From Acetobacterium bakii (GTDB lineage: Bacteria; Bacillota; Clostridia; Eubacteriales; Eubacteriaceae), in contig NZ_LGYO01000007.1 of NCBI RefSeq assembly GCF_001263355.1, positions 164,120 to 228,119 on the forward strand: 64,000 bases of DNA, in the 5' to 3' direction. Every line of letters starts with the position of its first letter. Position 1 is the first letter of the stretch. Below the pieces are notes generated by a model. It worked only from the letters and a program-made list of their open reading frames with translations. It was not told where the DNA came from and did not search any database. The position numbers and the translations under genes were made by a program. Positions 1 to 9,092 of the stretch are shown one piece after another.

Positions 1-32
1 AAATCAAAATCGTCGGGTCGATATTCTTTCAT
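1..32 (-). CDS. Start of a truncated gene, product unknown
   Basis: An ATG at 32-30 on the minus strand is preceded, six bases away, by a good ribosome binding site (GAAAGAGGGAACCG). The reading frame begins MKEYRPDDFD and runs off the left edge. The gene follows jetD on the same strand after about 140 bp and could be the last member of the Wadjet operon or an independent gene. Ten residues are too few to name a family. Confidence 0.5.
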   Translation of the reverse strand, partial: MKEYRPDDFD

Positions 33-169
33 CGGTTCCCTCTTTCTCGTTTTTTACTTAATTTAGTCTGACTATCCACAACCTTTTGCGGCTTGTCCAT
101 AACTGCCGGCCAATCATTGCTTTTAATCAGCCAATTTTTAAATTATACCAGAGAATTTTTAATTTCTAT

Positions 170-1447
170 TTAATTAAGTTTTTCAATATCATTTAGATAA
201 ACATCGACCAGTAATTCCTGGTAGGCGCTGAAGCCGGAGCTCCTGATTACTTTTGCCAGCTTTTTTAATTCCGGCGACAGCAGTCCATCCATTTTTTTTA
301 ATCTTGATTCAGAAATCTTCTTTTTTGACTTTATCCTTTCATAGTCTTCCGGGGTAAAATGCCACAAAACCAATTTTTCGCCGTATCTTTTTTTGAGTTT
401 ATCAGCAATAATCAGCCCCTCCGGATCGAAGTCGCCGCCATAATAAATCATCCCGCCGCTTTGAACAATTTTATCCAGCAGCAATAGGGTTGCCACCTTT
501 ACGTTTCCGACTGAACAGATCAGGGAACAGGGTCGGTCTTCCATCAGACCCGCAATTTCACTGAAAACCGTGGGATTTTCAAAGACAAAGACCCGATTTT
601 TGACGCAGGCCACCCTGTCGATCATCCCGATATTCCAGAGCGAAAGGTGCAGAGGCTCGCCCAATTCAGCAAATCCAACCCAGCCCGAATGTATTTTATC
701 CCCGGCAAACGCCTGGAGACCTCGACCGATGGTGTAATTGGAAACCTCATCATAAATCAAACCGGCTTTGTATAAAAGCTCCATCTGTGCTTCCGCATTT
801 TTGGGATAATTAAGCCGATAATAAGCGCTTAAAGCGTAAAGCAATAGTCGTCCCCCCTCCCGATTCATGTCAAAGGCATGGGGATCTCTGGTCATCTGAG
901 AGGCAAAGAGTGCCAGCCGAACCTTCTGCGGTTTTGCCACGCATTGATTCAAACCTATGCAAACCTGGGTCAGAAGTCGTCTTAAATGCTCTGGGTCCTC
1001 GTTGTATTTCATACTCAGGATTGGATAGGCATTATTTCTATTTTTCAGAAGATCCGTCAGCCATAATGCTCCGGGAGATTCTTTAAAGACCTCAATAATT
1101 TCCCCAAAGCACCGGCTTTTTTCGTCATCATACTGACTTTTAACATCCTTTTTCCAGCTCAGCTTTTCGCCAAAATAACTGGCCAGCATTTCTTCAAAGT
1201 CCACGCCTTCATAGCGGGTGGCTGCAAAGGCACTGATAAATTTTTCAACTGCAAAGGAGGCACTTTTCTGGAGATAGTTTTTTTTGAAAAGACTTCTGAG
1301 TACCTCCCGCTCCGCATCGGTCATTTTATCCAACCGGATGGTGCCGCCCAGATGGCCCAGGGATTCATATTTTTCGCCAATCTGTTTCATGATTCGGTGA
1401 TAGCCGGGATTGGCTTTCAGATAAGCGGCAAACTCATGAGGCATCAT
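170..1447 (-). CDS. jetD: Wadjet type II protein JetD (TIGR02679/DUF2399 family, Toprim nuclease subunit)
   Basis: About 425 residues. This is the predicted nuclease subunit of a type II Wadjet system, related to the topoisomerase VI A subunit. The C-terminal part has a Toprim-like core: a conserved Glu in VFVFEN (near residue 290) and the acidic loop GGDFDPEGL (near 337-345), which supplies the DxD metal ligands. In characterised Wadjet systems JetD cleaves DNA that the JetABC motor has captured, which removes small circular plasmids. The gene overlaps the end of jetC by 14 bp, so translation is probably coupled. I chose the ATG at 1447; an in-frame ATG at 1474 would add nine residues, and neither start has a strong ribosome binding site. 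The frame and core residues are intact, so the subunit looks functional. Family assignment is from remembered domain architecture. Confidence 0.85.
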   Translation of the reverse strand: MMPHEFAAYLKANPGYHRIMKQIGEKYESLGHLGGTIRLDKMTDAEREVLRSLFKKNYLQKSASFAVEKFISAFAATRYEGVDFEEMLASYFGEKLSWKKDVKSQYDDEKSRCFGEIIEVFKESPGALWLTDLLKNRNNAYPILSMKYNEDPEHLRRLLTQVCIGLNQCVAKPQKVRLALFASQMTRDPHAFDMNREGGRLLLYALSAYYRLNYPKNAEAQMELLYKAGLIYDEVSNYTIGRGLQAFAGDKIHSGWVGFAELGEPLHLSLWNIGMIDRVACVKNRVFVFENPTVFSEIAGLMEDRPCSLICSVGNVKVATLLLLDKIVQSGGMIYYGGDFDPEGLIIADKLKKRYGEKLVLWHFTPEDYERIKSKKKISESRLKKMDGLLSPELKKLAKVIRSSGFSAYQELLVDVYLNDIEKLN

Positions 1448-4400
1448 CCACCACCAGCTTTCGTACCTTGCCATTCCAGTGATATCTCAGGACCGTCACA
1501 AAATCTGCGTTATCCGGCCGGATCAGTTCACTGATGGCCAGGGAATCGACGGTGTCATAATCGCCCCAAAGGATTTGGGAATTAATAATATAGCTTAAAT
1601 CCAGATCATTCAGCAGCCGGAACATATCCCGAATATTCTGTTCATCCACTCCGGCAAAGGCCTCATCCAGAGAAAGAATCCGGGCACTTTCTTTTCCAGC
1701 CGCCTCGTACCGGGCATTGACCGCCGAAAATAAGGGCACATACATAGCCATGGCCTTTTCCCCGCCACTGAATTTAAAAAAGCCGTTGTTGGTAAGTTCT
1801 TTGCTGAGATGACCGGTTTTTTTAAAGAACAGTTTAAATTCAAACCATTTTCGATAATCCAGTATATCCTTCACAATGGAATGGAAGGTCAGATTAACAT
1901 CCTTCTCCTCCAGGGCTCGTCTGGCTAACGTGATTTTTGAACGAAAGTGTTCTGACAGGGCGTTGAGGTCTTCATCCCTTAATAGATTACCATCCATTTT
2001 AAGCAGGTTCACCAGTTTTCGGGTGTCCAGCTGTTCTTCGGTTTCGGCCTTTTTATTGGTCCAGCGCAGACTGAAGCTAAGCCCCATGGAGGTATCCATT
2101 TTCGCCATCAGCTGATTCATATTATCCACCCATTTTTCACTGTGAAAAATCCGGGCGCTTATTTTTTTACTGATATTCTTAACCAGAATGTCTTCAAACA
2201 ATTCCCGATCACTTTCTCTTAAAAGCTTTTCGGTTTCCTCCAGACTGTCTTTCAGATAATCGGACAAGTCGTAAAAATTGACCACCTTGCCAGTGACCTT
2301 GGCCGTGATATTCAGACGTCTTCTGATCTCATGGGCTTTTTCCACTGCCTCGTCTTCATCCTCGCTCCACTCTTTTTCGAAAATATACTGACTGTTCACC
2401 GAAAAATCCCGGAGATACTGACTATTACTATTTAAATTTTCGACGATCCTGGTGGTGACCTGGTCTTTGTTTTGTTTATCCCTAACTGGATTTTTTGCGA
2501 GGAGATCCCCAGCCACGCTAAACAAATCGTCTTTCACTGATTTAACTGCATATCCCAGCTGCAGTTCTTCTTTAAACGCTTCTTTCATAATTGAATAGAT
2601 TTTTTCATGTTGTTTAAGTGTCTGCTCCAGATTGCCAATATCCTCTGTCAGCCGTTCGGATCCCAAACGCACCCTTTCCAACTGTATCACAGTTTCTTCT
2701 TTTTCTTGAGGGAGTTCCTTTAATGCCAGCAGGCATTGCTCCAGTTCGGCCTTAATAGCCTCATAATCGGTGAGCTTTAACTGTTCACTCAAATTGGTCA
2801 GTATCAATGCCAGGGTGGCGCGTTTGGTGTTCAGTCCGCTGATCTCATAAAGTACATCATCGATTTCTTGAAGCACTTCCTCATACCGGTTTTCGGCTCC
2901 CCTCAAACTGATTTGGAAATTGTCTAAATGAAGCTTTTGTTTTTCCAGCTTATGGAGCTCATCAAGGTACGTCGTAGCCGCAATCTGGGCCTCCTCATAG
3001 GTTTCCAGATTCACCGGCAGGGTGATTCTCCCGGTGATGCGGTAAATCTCTTCCTTTATTTTCTTCACTGCTTCGTAAAGGATTTTTTCTTCACCGCTTT
3101 TCTTTGCCACTGCTTTTGAGACCATCACATGCTCAAACATCGCCTGTTTGACAACGTTGGCCGCCGTTACCAGATCTTCCTGATTCAAGCCTTCGGTAAA
3201 CTCCCGTTTCAAGATCTCAATTTCCTGCTTTACTTGATTCAGGACTTTTTCCTGGCCAATCAGGCGATCCGTAATGGCTGCCAATTCCAATTCCAGGGCT
3301 TTCTGCTGTTCTTCCCGATACTTTTTTCGGGCCGAAGAGCCAATGAATTTCGGCGTATCCCTGCCACTGGCCTTTCCTCTTAAAATCCCCAGGCTGTAAT
3401 TTCCTTTTTCATCCATATGCGTATGGTGGTTTTCATCAATGAGAATGCTGGTCAATACATTGGCTACCTCTTCCGGCGAAATCTCTGCCAGGGACGTTTC
3501 CACCTGCAGATATTGGTTCATGCTGTGAACCATAAACTGGGGAGCCGGAAATATGTATTTATCTCCGGACAGCTCAGGCATTGATCCCAGTTGCCCCCGA
3601 AAAGTCTCAGGAATGATCAGGGCATCCAATATACCCATATCGGCCATGGCTTCTTCAATGGCCGCCTGGGTGGCCGCATCAACCCCGTCCACATAATCCA
3701 GTGCCTTGTACAGGGGAATATGGGGAATGCCCAGTGCCACCAGCTTTTCTCTGTTTTTTTTGACTTTTTCGGCCCGGGCGGGTTCTGGATCCTTCATCTT
3801 TTTCCAGTAATCAAGTTCGGCTTGCTTTTCACTTTTCTCCTTATTTATTTTTGCCCATTCAGATTGTTCAATGAAAAGTCGTTCCCGTTTTAGTTCTTCC
3901 AACCCGATCTGTTCGCCCCGAAGAATCTGGGCTATGTCGTTAAAATTGCTTTCCGGTCCAAATTGGCGGATTACCCGAGCGAGCTGACTTAAACCATCAA
4001 CTGAAATAATATATTCCTGGTTGTCCTGATTTTTCTGATACAGCTTTTCCAGCATTTCATCCTGGATTTCCGTCATTTGGCGATTGGCCTGTTCCCGCAG
4101 TCGTTCTTTTTCGGCGAGTTCTTTTTTAAGTAAATCCAGTTCCATCACACATTTTTCATAGGCTTCTGAAATCTGCTTTTCTTTTTCCAGAGCTTTAACC
4201 GCCTGACTAAGGATCTCGGTATGCTTCTTTAAGATCGTCGTAACATAACCGAAATCAAAGGGCTCAGTCACATCTTTTTTGACTTCATCCCGCATGAAAT
4301 CATGCTCATCAAAGACAAAAGTCTCGGCCAGATCATCCATTTCAGTAAGCTGCTTGATGATACCGCGTTCCCCGGCTTCAATATTCTGACGGTAACCGCT

Positions 4401-5519
4401 TACCTGATTGTCCAGATCCCGTTCCTGCTGCCTTTTGGTCTCATGCTGATTATCCTTTTCAAACCGCTGTGTCGCCAGTTCCTGGATTTCTTTTTCAGTT
4501 TGCATGATCTTTTCCCGGATCTTCACGCTGTCATGGCTTTCCAGTTCCCGCTTTTTTTCCTGCTGGGTCTGCAGAACGATTTCCAGCTTTATGATTTTTT
4601 CTTTCAGGCTGGCAATCTCTTTTCCGGCTTTGTCAATTTCCCTGGTTTTTTTATTCTTCAGGTTTTTTTGCTGCTCCAACCGGAGGTGGTGATCATAAAA
4701 CTGTCGGGCCTTATCCAGTACAATAAATTGATTGTACCGGTCAAAGGCTTGCCTAATCCGATCCGCGGCGCCCTTGCAGTCCTTTAGAACCTCGAGTCGG
4801 CTCTTGATGTTATCCATGTTTTCAATGGCTTCGGACATCGGTCTGAGATCGTCCTCGGACAGGGGCTGCAGCGAATTTTCCATAATCTCATAAATAACCG
4901 TTGGTTTGAAATCCTTGGACAACTTGGGACTGCGAAGCTGTACCAGCAATTTAACCAGCTCATCGTATTCGTCCAGATCATCAAAGCCAAAAACCAGATC
5001 GTTTACCAGCTTCATATAGTTTTTTTGTCCCTCGACTACCTGACCGCCGTCGCCGATCCGGTTTTCCAGTTCCTTCCTGGTCAACGGTATTTTTTCACCC
5101 ATTTGTTTATATAAAAAGAAGTCTTCGCCAATGCGTCTGCCATCGGTGATGGAGAACCCCCAGGATTTCATCGGCTTGCCCCGATTTGCCTTAAACCCCA
5201 TGCCGATGGTGGCCCTATTGTTGGAGTGCTTCTTTTTGAATTCCATAAAAAGATAGCCGATGGATTCGTCCTTTCCGTTTTCGTCATCTCCCAGAATATA
5301 GTTTTCTATTTTTCGGGCTTTTGATCCGAACGGATCCAGCCGCTCCGGACTTTTATTGCCATCCAGCAAAAGCGGAATAAAGCTCTGCATCGTCACCGAT
5401 TTACCCGATCCATTGGAGCCGCGCAGGAGCAGCCGTCCCTGAGAAAAATCAAAGGTTTCCTCATCATAATACCAGAAATTCACCAGACCGGCCCGGTTGA
5501 TCACCCATCGATTGTCCAT
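1434..5519 (-). CDS. jetC: Wadjet type II protein JetC (TIGR02680 family SMC/MukB-like ATPase)
   Basis: About 1361 residues. SMC-like motor ATPase of the Wadjet complex. The N-terminal Walker A is GSNGSGKS (residues 34-41). The middle 900 residues are mostly charged heptad-like coiled coil interrupted by a hinge-like region. The C-terminus carries an ABC signature FSGGEK (about 1250-1255) and Walker B ILSLDEAF (about 1281-1288, with Asp-Glu). This is the split-head layout of SMC, MukB and RecN proteins. It should assemble with JetA (kleisin-like) and JetB (MukE-like), extrude DNA loops and hand the DNA to JetD. The ATG at 5519 follows GGGAGAAAAATAAG and lies one base past the jetB stop. An in-frame ATG 93 bases upstream lies inside jetB and is unlikely. 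Length matches the family, with no frame break. Confidence 0.9.
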   Translation of the reverse strand: MDNRWVINRAGLVNFWYYDEETFDFSQGRLLLRGSNGSGKSVTMQSFIPLLLDGNKSPERLDPFGSKARKIENYILGDDENGKDESIGYLFMEFKKKHSNNRATIGMGFKANRGKPMKSWGFSITDGRRIGEDFFLYKQMGEKIPLTRKELENRIGDGGQVVEGQKNYMKLVNDLVFGFDDLDEYDELVKLLVQLRSPKLSKDFKPTVIYEIMENSLQPLSEDDLRPMSEAIENMDNIKSRLEVLKDCKGAADRIRQAFDRYNQFIVLDKARQFYDHHLRLEQQKNLKNKKTREIDKAGKEIASLKEKIIKLEIVLQTQQEKKRELESHDSVKIREKIMQTEKEIQELATQRFEKDNQHETKRQQERDLDNQVSGYRQNIEAGERGIIKQLTEMDDLAETFVFDEHDFMRDEVKKDVTEPFDFGYVTTILKKHTEILSQAVKALEKEKQISEAYEKCVMELDLLKKELAEKERLREQANRQMTEIQDEMLEKLYQKNQDNQEYIISVDGLSQLARVIRQFGPESNFNDIAQILRGEQIGLEELKRERLFIEQSEWAKINKEKSEKQAELDYWKKMKDPEPARAEKVKKNREKLVALGIPHIPLYKALDYVDGVDAATQAAIEEAMADMGILDALIIPETFRGQLGSMPELSGDKYIFPAPQFMVHSMNQYLQVETSLAEISPEEVANVLTSILIDENHHTHMDEKGNYSLGILRGKASGRDTPKFIGSSARKKYREEQQKALELELAAITDRLIGQEKVLNQVKQEIEILKREFTEGLNQEDLVTAANVVKQAMFEHVMVSKAVAKKSGEEKILYEAVKKIKEEIYRITGRITLPVNLETYEEAQIAATTYLDELHKLEKQKLHLDNFQISLRGAENRYEEVLQEIDDVLYEISGLNTKRATLALILTNLSEQLKLTDYEAIKAELEQCLLALKELPQEKEETVIQLERVRLGSERLTEDIGNLEQTLKQHEKIYSIMKEAFKEELQLGYAVKSVKDDLFSVAGDLLAKNPVRDKQNKDQVTTRIVENLNSNSQYLRDFSVNSQYIFEKEWSEDEDEAVEKAHEIRRRLNITAKVTGKVVNFYDLSDYLKDSLEETEKLLRESDRELFEDILVKNISKKISARIFHSEKWVDNMNQLMAKMDTSMGLSFSLRWTNKKAETEEQLDTRKLVNLLKMDGNLLRDEDLNALSEHFRSKITLARRALEEKDVNLTFHSIVKDILDYRKWFEFKLFFKKTGHLSKELTNNGFFKFSGGEKAMAMYVPLFSAVNARYEAAGKESARILSLDEAFAGVDEQNIRDMFRLLNDLDLSYIINSQILWGDYDTVDSLAISELIRPDNADFVTVLRYHWNGKVRKLVVDDAS

Positions 5520-5520
5520 C

Positions 5521-6666
5521 TTATTTTTCTCCCTTTCTCTCAGCCATATCCTCCGGATAGGTTCCCATGAGTTTTCCCGCCAGTGGCAGGATCTCAATTT
5601 CCCGACCGTCATAAAGCTGCCGCAGCATCTTGAAGTCTTCCATATATTCTGCCAGATTTGCAGCCAGCCCGGCGGCTGACATTTCCCGAAACTCCTTACT
5701 CCAGTTCCTGCCTGCTTTTGCCTTCAGCTCGACTACCCATTCATCAAAGGCCACCCGGGATAGGGAAACCCCGCCGGTTGGATTGATTTTCAGCTTTTTT
5801 TCAGCAAGCGCCTCCCGCATCTGGGCAACCAACAAAAGGGTGATATCACAGATGGCCCTAGTGTTGGGAAATCCGTCCTGAATATTTTTTTCGGCCGGCA
5901 CCACCAGCATGGCCCCATTCTTATGAACATGAAGAGGGTATTCCAGATATTTCAAAAAATCGCCTTCCATCAGTCCCCGTTGTTTTTTGATGTAGTCATA
6001 ATCCACATCATCAGCCCCCTGAGAATAAACCACCGGTTCCATCAAAAGCTTCCGGTAAACCCGCTGCCGCCGGATAACGCCCCGGTCGGCGTTCAAGTCC
6101 CCCCATTCGGCATTTTCGATATCCTGATAATTGGCAAAACCCATGATATCCGCCGTAAAATGGCGCACAAAATACCGGGATAAACCGGTGCTTTCATATA
6201 AAACCTCGGCGTCATCGTGATAGGCAAACTTCTGATCATCCCCATCATTGACCTTCATTAAACCAAGGCGCTGGGCAAAGCGCAATACCTTGATAAAATG
6301 CTTCCGATGGCTGTACTGAGTCCAGTCGATTTTTTCTTTGCCGATATTATTCCCGGCAATGAATTCGGTAATTTCCGACAGCACAAACTGTTCATCCCGG
6401 GAACGATCTTCCAGAAACATCAAGAGCAGACACAAAAGTATGTATTGCATGGGATGATTGAATTCCTGAATCCCCATAAAGCTTTCGGCCGAACCGGGAA
6501 TTTTCTCCAGCTTGATTAAATGCTGGTTGATAACAATCCCATAACCCAGCTTATCGCTGAGAAATGTTTTAAATTGGGGAATGCTATCCTTAACCCGATA
6601 AAATAAATCCTTGTCGTTATCCTTCACCACCCAGTATTGATCCAGGAGTATTTCAAGCTCTTTCAT
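5521..6666 (-). CDS. jetB: Wadjet type II protein JetB (TIGR02678/DUF2398 family, MukE-like)
   Basis: 381 residues. Matches the DUF2398 family that lies between DUF2397 and TIGR02680 genes in type II Wadjet operons, the counterpart of MukE/ScpB, a winged-helix subunit that bridges kleisin and ATPase heads. Visible features are an N-terminal helical region, a central stretch rich in Arg and Tyr (NADRGVIRRQRVYRKLL) and a C-terminus of alternating helices. The ATG follows AAGGAG with eight bases spacing. It overlaps the end of jetA by 14 bp and stops one base before jetC, so the four jet genes are one translationally coupled unit. No catalytic motif is expected or seen. Confidence 0.85.
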   Translation of the reverse strand: MKELEILLDQYWVVKDNDKDLFYRVKDSIPQFKTFLSDKLGYGIVINQHLIKLEKIPGSAESFMGIQEFNHPMQYILLCLLLMFLEDRSRDEQFVLSEITEFIAGNNIGKEKIDWTQYSHRKHFIKVLRFAQRLGLMKVNDGDDQKFAYHDDAEVLYESTGLSRYFVRHFTADIMGFANYQDIENAEWGDLNADRGVIRRQRVYRKLLMEPVVYSQGADDVDYDYIKKQRGLMEGDFLKYLEYPLHVHKNGAMLVVPAEKNIQDGFPNTRAICDITLLLVAQMREALAEKKLKINPTGGVSLSRVAFDEWVVELKAKAGRNWSKEFREMSAAGLAANLAEYMEDFKMLRQLYDGREIEILPLAGKLMGTYPEDMAERKGEK

Positions 6667-8167
6667 TTTCCGACTCCTTCGTATTATCTAAAAACCGAAT
6701 CACATAGGCGGGCATTTCCAGATTTCCATCCTCACACCGCAATACACAGCGACGATTTCGTTCCTTTGGCAGCTCCACCTGAAACACCCGGCCATCCTCG
6801 GTTTTGCCTTTTTTATCTGCTCCAATGCCTTTGCTCAACCATTTCAATAAAGTCGTCCGGACATGCCGCTCAATCACCGGAAGACTGGCAAAGTCGATGC
6901 AGTAGTCAATGACATAGTTTTCCATGGTCTTTTCTTCGATCTGCCGCTCCAGTCGGATCCGGTTTCTCATTGCCTCTTTTTTCTCGCGGTTGCTGCGGAT
7001 GGTGGTCCGTTGGGCCTTTTCCTGATAGCCCCGGACCCTGGGCTTCAGGGCCAAGACACCCGGTGACTCTTCAAAGATCTGGCTATTAATGCTCTCTGTT
7101 TCTCTGAAATGATCGGATTTGATATGTTTCATCTGAAAAATACCAAAGGACATGCTGGATAATTGATGGGCTTCCTTTATATCGCGGCACTGGTCAAAAA
7201 GTTCTGCCAGCTTGCGATATTCTTCCTTCCGGTTAATGGCATTGTTTCTGCTTTCTGAGATTTGAGAGGCGTAACGGGTTATCTTTCTGATAATATCGTT
7301 GGTGATATCCATCAGTTTGGCGGCTTCGCTCTCGTTTCCCTTTGATCCCAAAAACCAGGCATTAAGGCTGTCCCACCGCCCGACTATATTTTCACTGATC
7401 CCAACTTCGTCAATCTCCGCATCAATTCTAGGAATGGACACCTCATAGGCGATGGCTTTTTTAAGCACCCTATCGATGTCTGCCGCATTAAGATTTTTTA
7501 AGATATGTTCTATGGCATTGGCATGGTTCTGTAGCCCTTTTACAAAATCACGAAGATATTCAATGAATTTGTCCTTAAAAATCATGAATTCCTTTGTTTT
7601 CATCATTTCCTCGGCCTTGATGGAATACAGATCACGAATATAATCCTGATAGTTCTGGTTCAGCCGTTTAAAGTCGCTGTTGAGACTACTCCACCAGCTG
7701 CCCACTTCTTTTTCACCCTGTTTTGCCACCTGAGGCAACTTTTTAAGCTCTTCCCGGAGCCGTTCCAGCAGGGTGGGTTCCAAGGAGGCCGATTCCACAA
7801 AGAGATTTTCCAGCCGGAGGGTCAACCGTTCAATTTCGACACTATATTCAGACAGCTGATATCGGAACTGCTTGTTCTTGAATTCCTCCACCGTGGCAAC
7901 CTTGGCAGTATCCTGGATGGCTGACAGATTTTTCCAGGATAGCAGTACATCCAGATCCTGTCTGCACATATCCATGGTATAGGCCTTAAATTCGTCATTT
8001 TCCTTTAGGGCCTCAAAGATGTCTTCCTTATATAGCCAATACTTCATCTTTTCATACTGCATATAAAAGTACCGCAAAATGCTTCGGTATCGCCAGGCAT
8101 TATCAACCGTCAAATAACGCATTTCATCGATCTGTTTTGTCAGTTTACCGGTGATTTCAAACTTCAT
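6653..8167 (-). CDS. jetA: Wadjet type II protein JetA (TIGR02677/DUF2397 family, kleisin-like)
   Basis: About 504 residues. Matches the DUF2397 family, the MukF/kleisin-like subunit of type II Wadjet. The sequence is almost wholly helical, with a Trp/Tyr-rich N-terminal part (residues 20-60), a long charged coiled-coil middle and a basic Arg-rich segment (around 390-420). It should bridge the two JetC heads. I took the ATG at 8167, preceded by AAGGGA at ten bases; an ATG at 8194 would overlap the nucleotidase gene and has no clear ribosome binding site. Only seven bases separate it from the stop of the upstream 5'-nucleotidase, so the two are probably co-transcribed. Confidence 0.85.
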   Translation of the reverse strand: MKFEITGKLTKQIDEMRYLTVDNAWRYRSILRYFYMQYEKMKYWLYKEDIFEALKENDEFKAYTMDMCRQDLDVLLSWKNLSAIQDTAKVATVEEFKNKQFRYQLSEYSVEIERLTLRLENLFVESASLEPTLLERLREELKKLPQVAKQGEKEVGSWWSSLNSDFKRLNQNYQDYIRDLYSIKAEEMMKTKEFMIFKDKFIEYLRDFVKGLQNHANAIEHILKNLNAADIDRVLKKAIAYEVSIPRIDAEIDEVGISENIVGRWDSLNAWFLGSKGNESEAAKLMDITNDIIRKITRYASQISESRNNAINRKEEYRKLAELFDQCRDIKEAHQLSSMSFGIFQMKHIKSDHFRETESINSQIFEESPGVLALKPRVRGYQEKAQRTTIRSNREKKEAMRNRIRLERQIEEKTMENYVIDYCIDFASLPVIERHVRTTLLKWLSKGIGADKKGKTEDGRVFQVELPKERNRRCVLRCEDGNLEMPAYVIRFLDNTKESENERA

Positions 8168-8174
8168 ATTTCTC

Positions 8175-9092
8175 TTATCCCTTAGTTTCTTCATCTGTAT
8201 TTATATAAGGCACCCGCGCCGAGGGCACACAGTCGGAGGCAGCGTCGGTATGAATGGCCTGGTCGTCAAAATAAATGTGGGCACCAAAGGCCTTTAAGAC
8301 ATTCCGCTTTTCCATCCCGCCCAGGAAAAAAGCTTCGTCGATGCGAACATCCCAGGCCCTCAGGGTTCGAATCACCCGTTCATGGGCCGGGGCATTTCGG
8401 GCGGTTACCAGGGCGGTTCGAATCGGCGCCTGGTTTTTATCAAACTCCTTTTGCAGCGAAGACAAGGTTTTTAGAAATTTGGCAAAGGGTCCTTCGGGCA
8501 GGGGGTTTCGGGCATTTTCAATCTCGTTTTCCTGAAAGGCTTCAATGCCCTGGCTTTTGTAAATTTTTTCCGAAGCATCCGAAAATAGCACGGCATCGCC
8601 ATCGAAGGCAATGCGAATCTGATCAATTTCCTGCTTATTTTCACTGAGCAAATGCTGGGTACAAATGATTCCGGCCGCCACCCCGGAATTGACCGCTTCC
8701 TGAACATCTTCCTCGTTGGCCGATAAAAACAAATCTGTATTAAAAGCCCCCAGATATGGCGCGAGATACGCGCCGCTAACCAACGCGGCCCGGGTGATAT
8801 CGAGGTTGTAATGTTTGATGGAGTTGAAAATCCGCAGACTGGTATCAGCGCTGTTTTTGGACATGACAATGATTTCGGTTTTGCGCTCGCCCGACATGAT
8901 GGTATTGAGCTTAAGTAGGGCCTTAATCAGGGCAAATCCGGTGCCGGGTTTTAAAATATCGGCTTCGTGTTCAATTTGATATTTTGTGTAGGCTTCAACA
9001 CCTTCATTAATAAAAATCTGATTTTCTTCTTCCAGATCAAACAGTGCCCGGGAGGATATGCCAACCACTAAACAGTTTTCAAATTTATGCAT
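8175..9092 (-). CDS. 5'-nucleotidase, cytosolic cN-I family
   Basis: About 305 residues. Resembles the PF06189 5'-nucleotidase family, which hydrolyses nucleoside monophosphates (AMP in animal cN-I). Recognisable blocks are VVGISSRALFDLEEEN at the N-terminus, SADTSLRIFNSI, the acidic loop IAFDGDAVLFSDASE in the middle (HAD-type metal-binding Asp pair) and FLGGMEKRNVLKAFGAHIYFDD near the C-terminus. The chosen ATG at 9092 has AAGAGG seven bases upstream; a start 30 bases further up is possible but poorer. It is the first gene of the Wadjet operon, ending seven bases before jetA. Whether it belongs to the defence system (for example by changing nucleotide pools) or is a bystander cannot be told from sequence alone. 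Confidence 0.8.
   Translation of the reverse strand: MHKFENCLVVGISSRALFDLEEENQIFINEGVEAYTKYQIEHEADILKPGTGFALIKALLKLNTIMSGERKTEIIVMSKNSADTSLRIFNSIKHYNLDITRAALVSGAYLAPYLGAFNTDLFLSANEEDVQEAVNSGVAAGIICTQHLLSENKQEIDQIRIAFDGDAVLFSDASEKIYKSQGIEAFQENEIENARNPLPEGPFAKFLKTLSSLQKEFDKNQAPIRTALVTARNAPAHERVIRTLRAWDVRIDEAFFLGGMEKRNVLKAFGAHIYFDDQAIHTDAASDCVPSARVPYINTDEETKG

Noticed and set aside
4302..4787. 161-codon plus-strand frame opposite jetC
   Set aside because: Antisense to an intact coiled-coil coding region, with low-complexity Phe/Leu-rich translation that mirrors Glu/Lys codons. No ribosome binding site.
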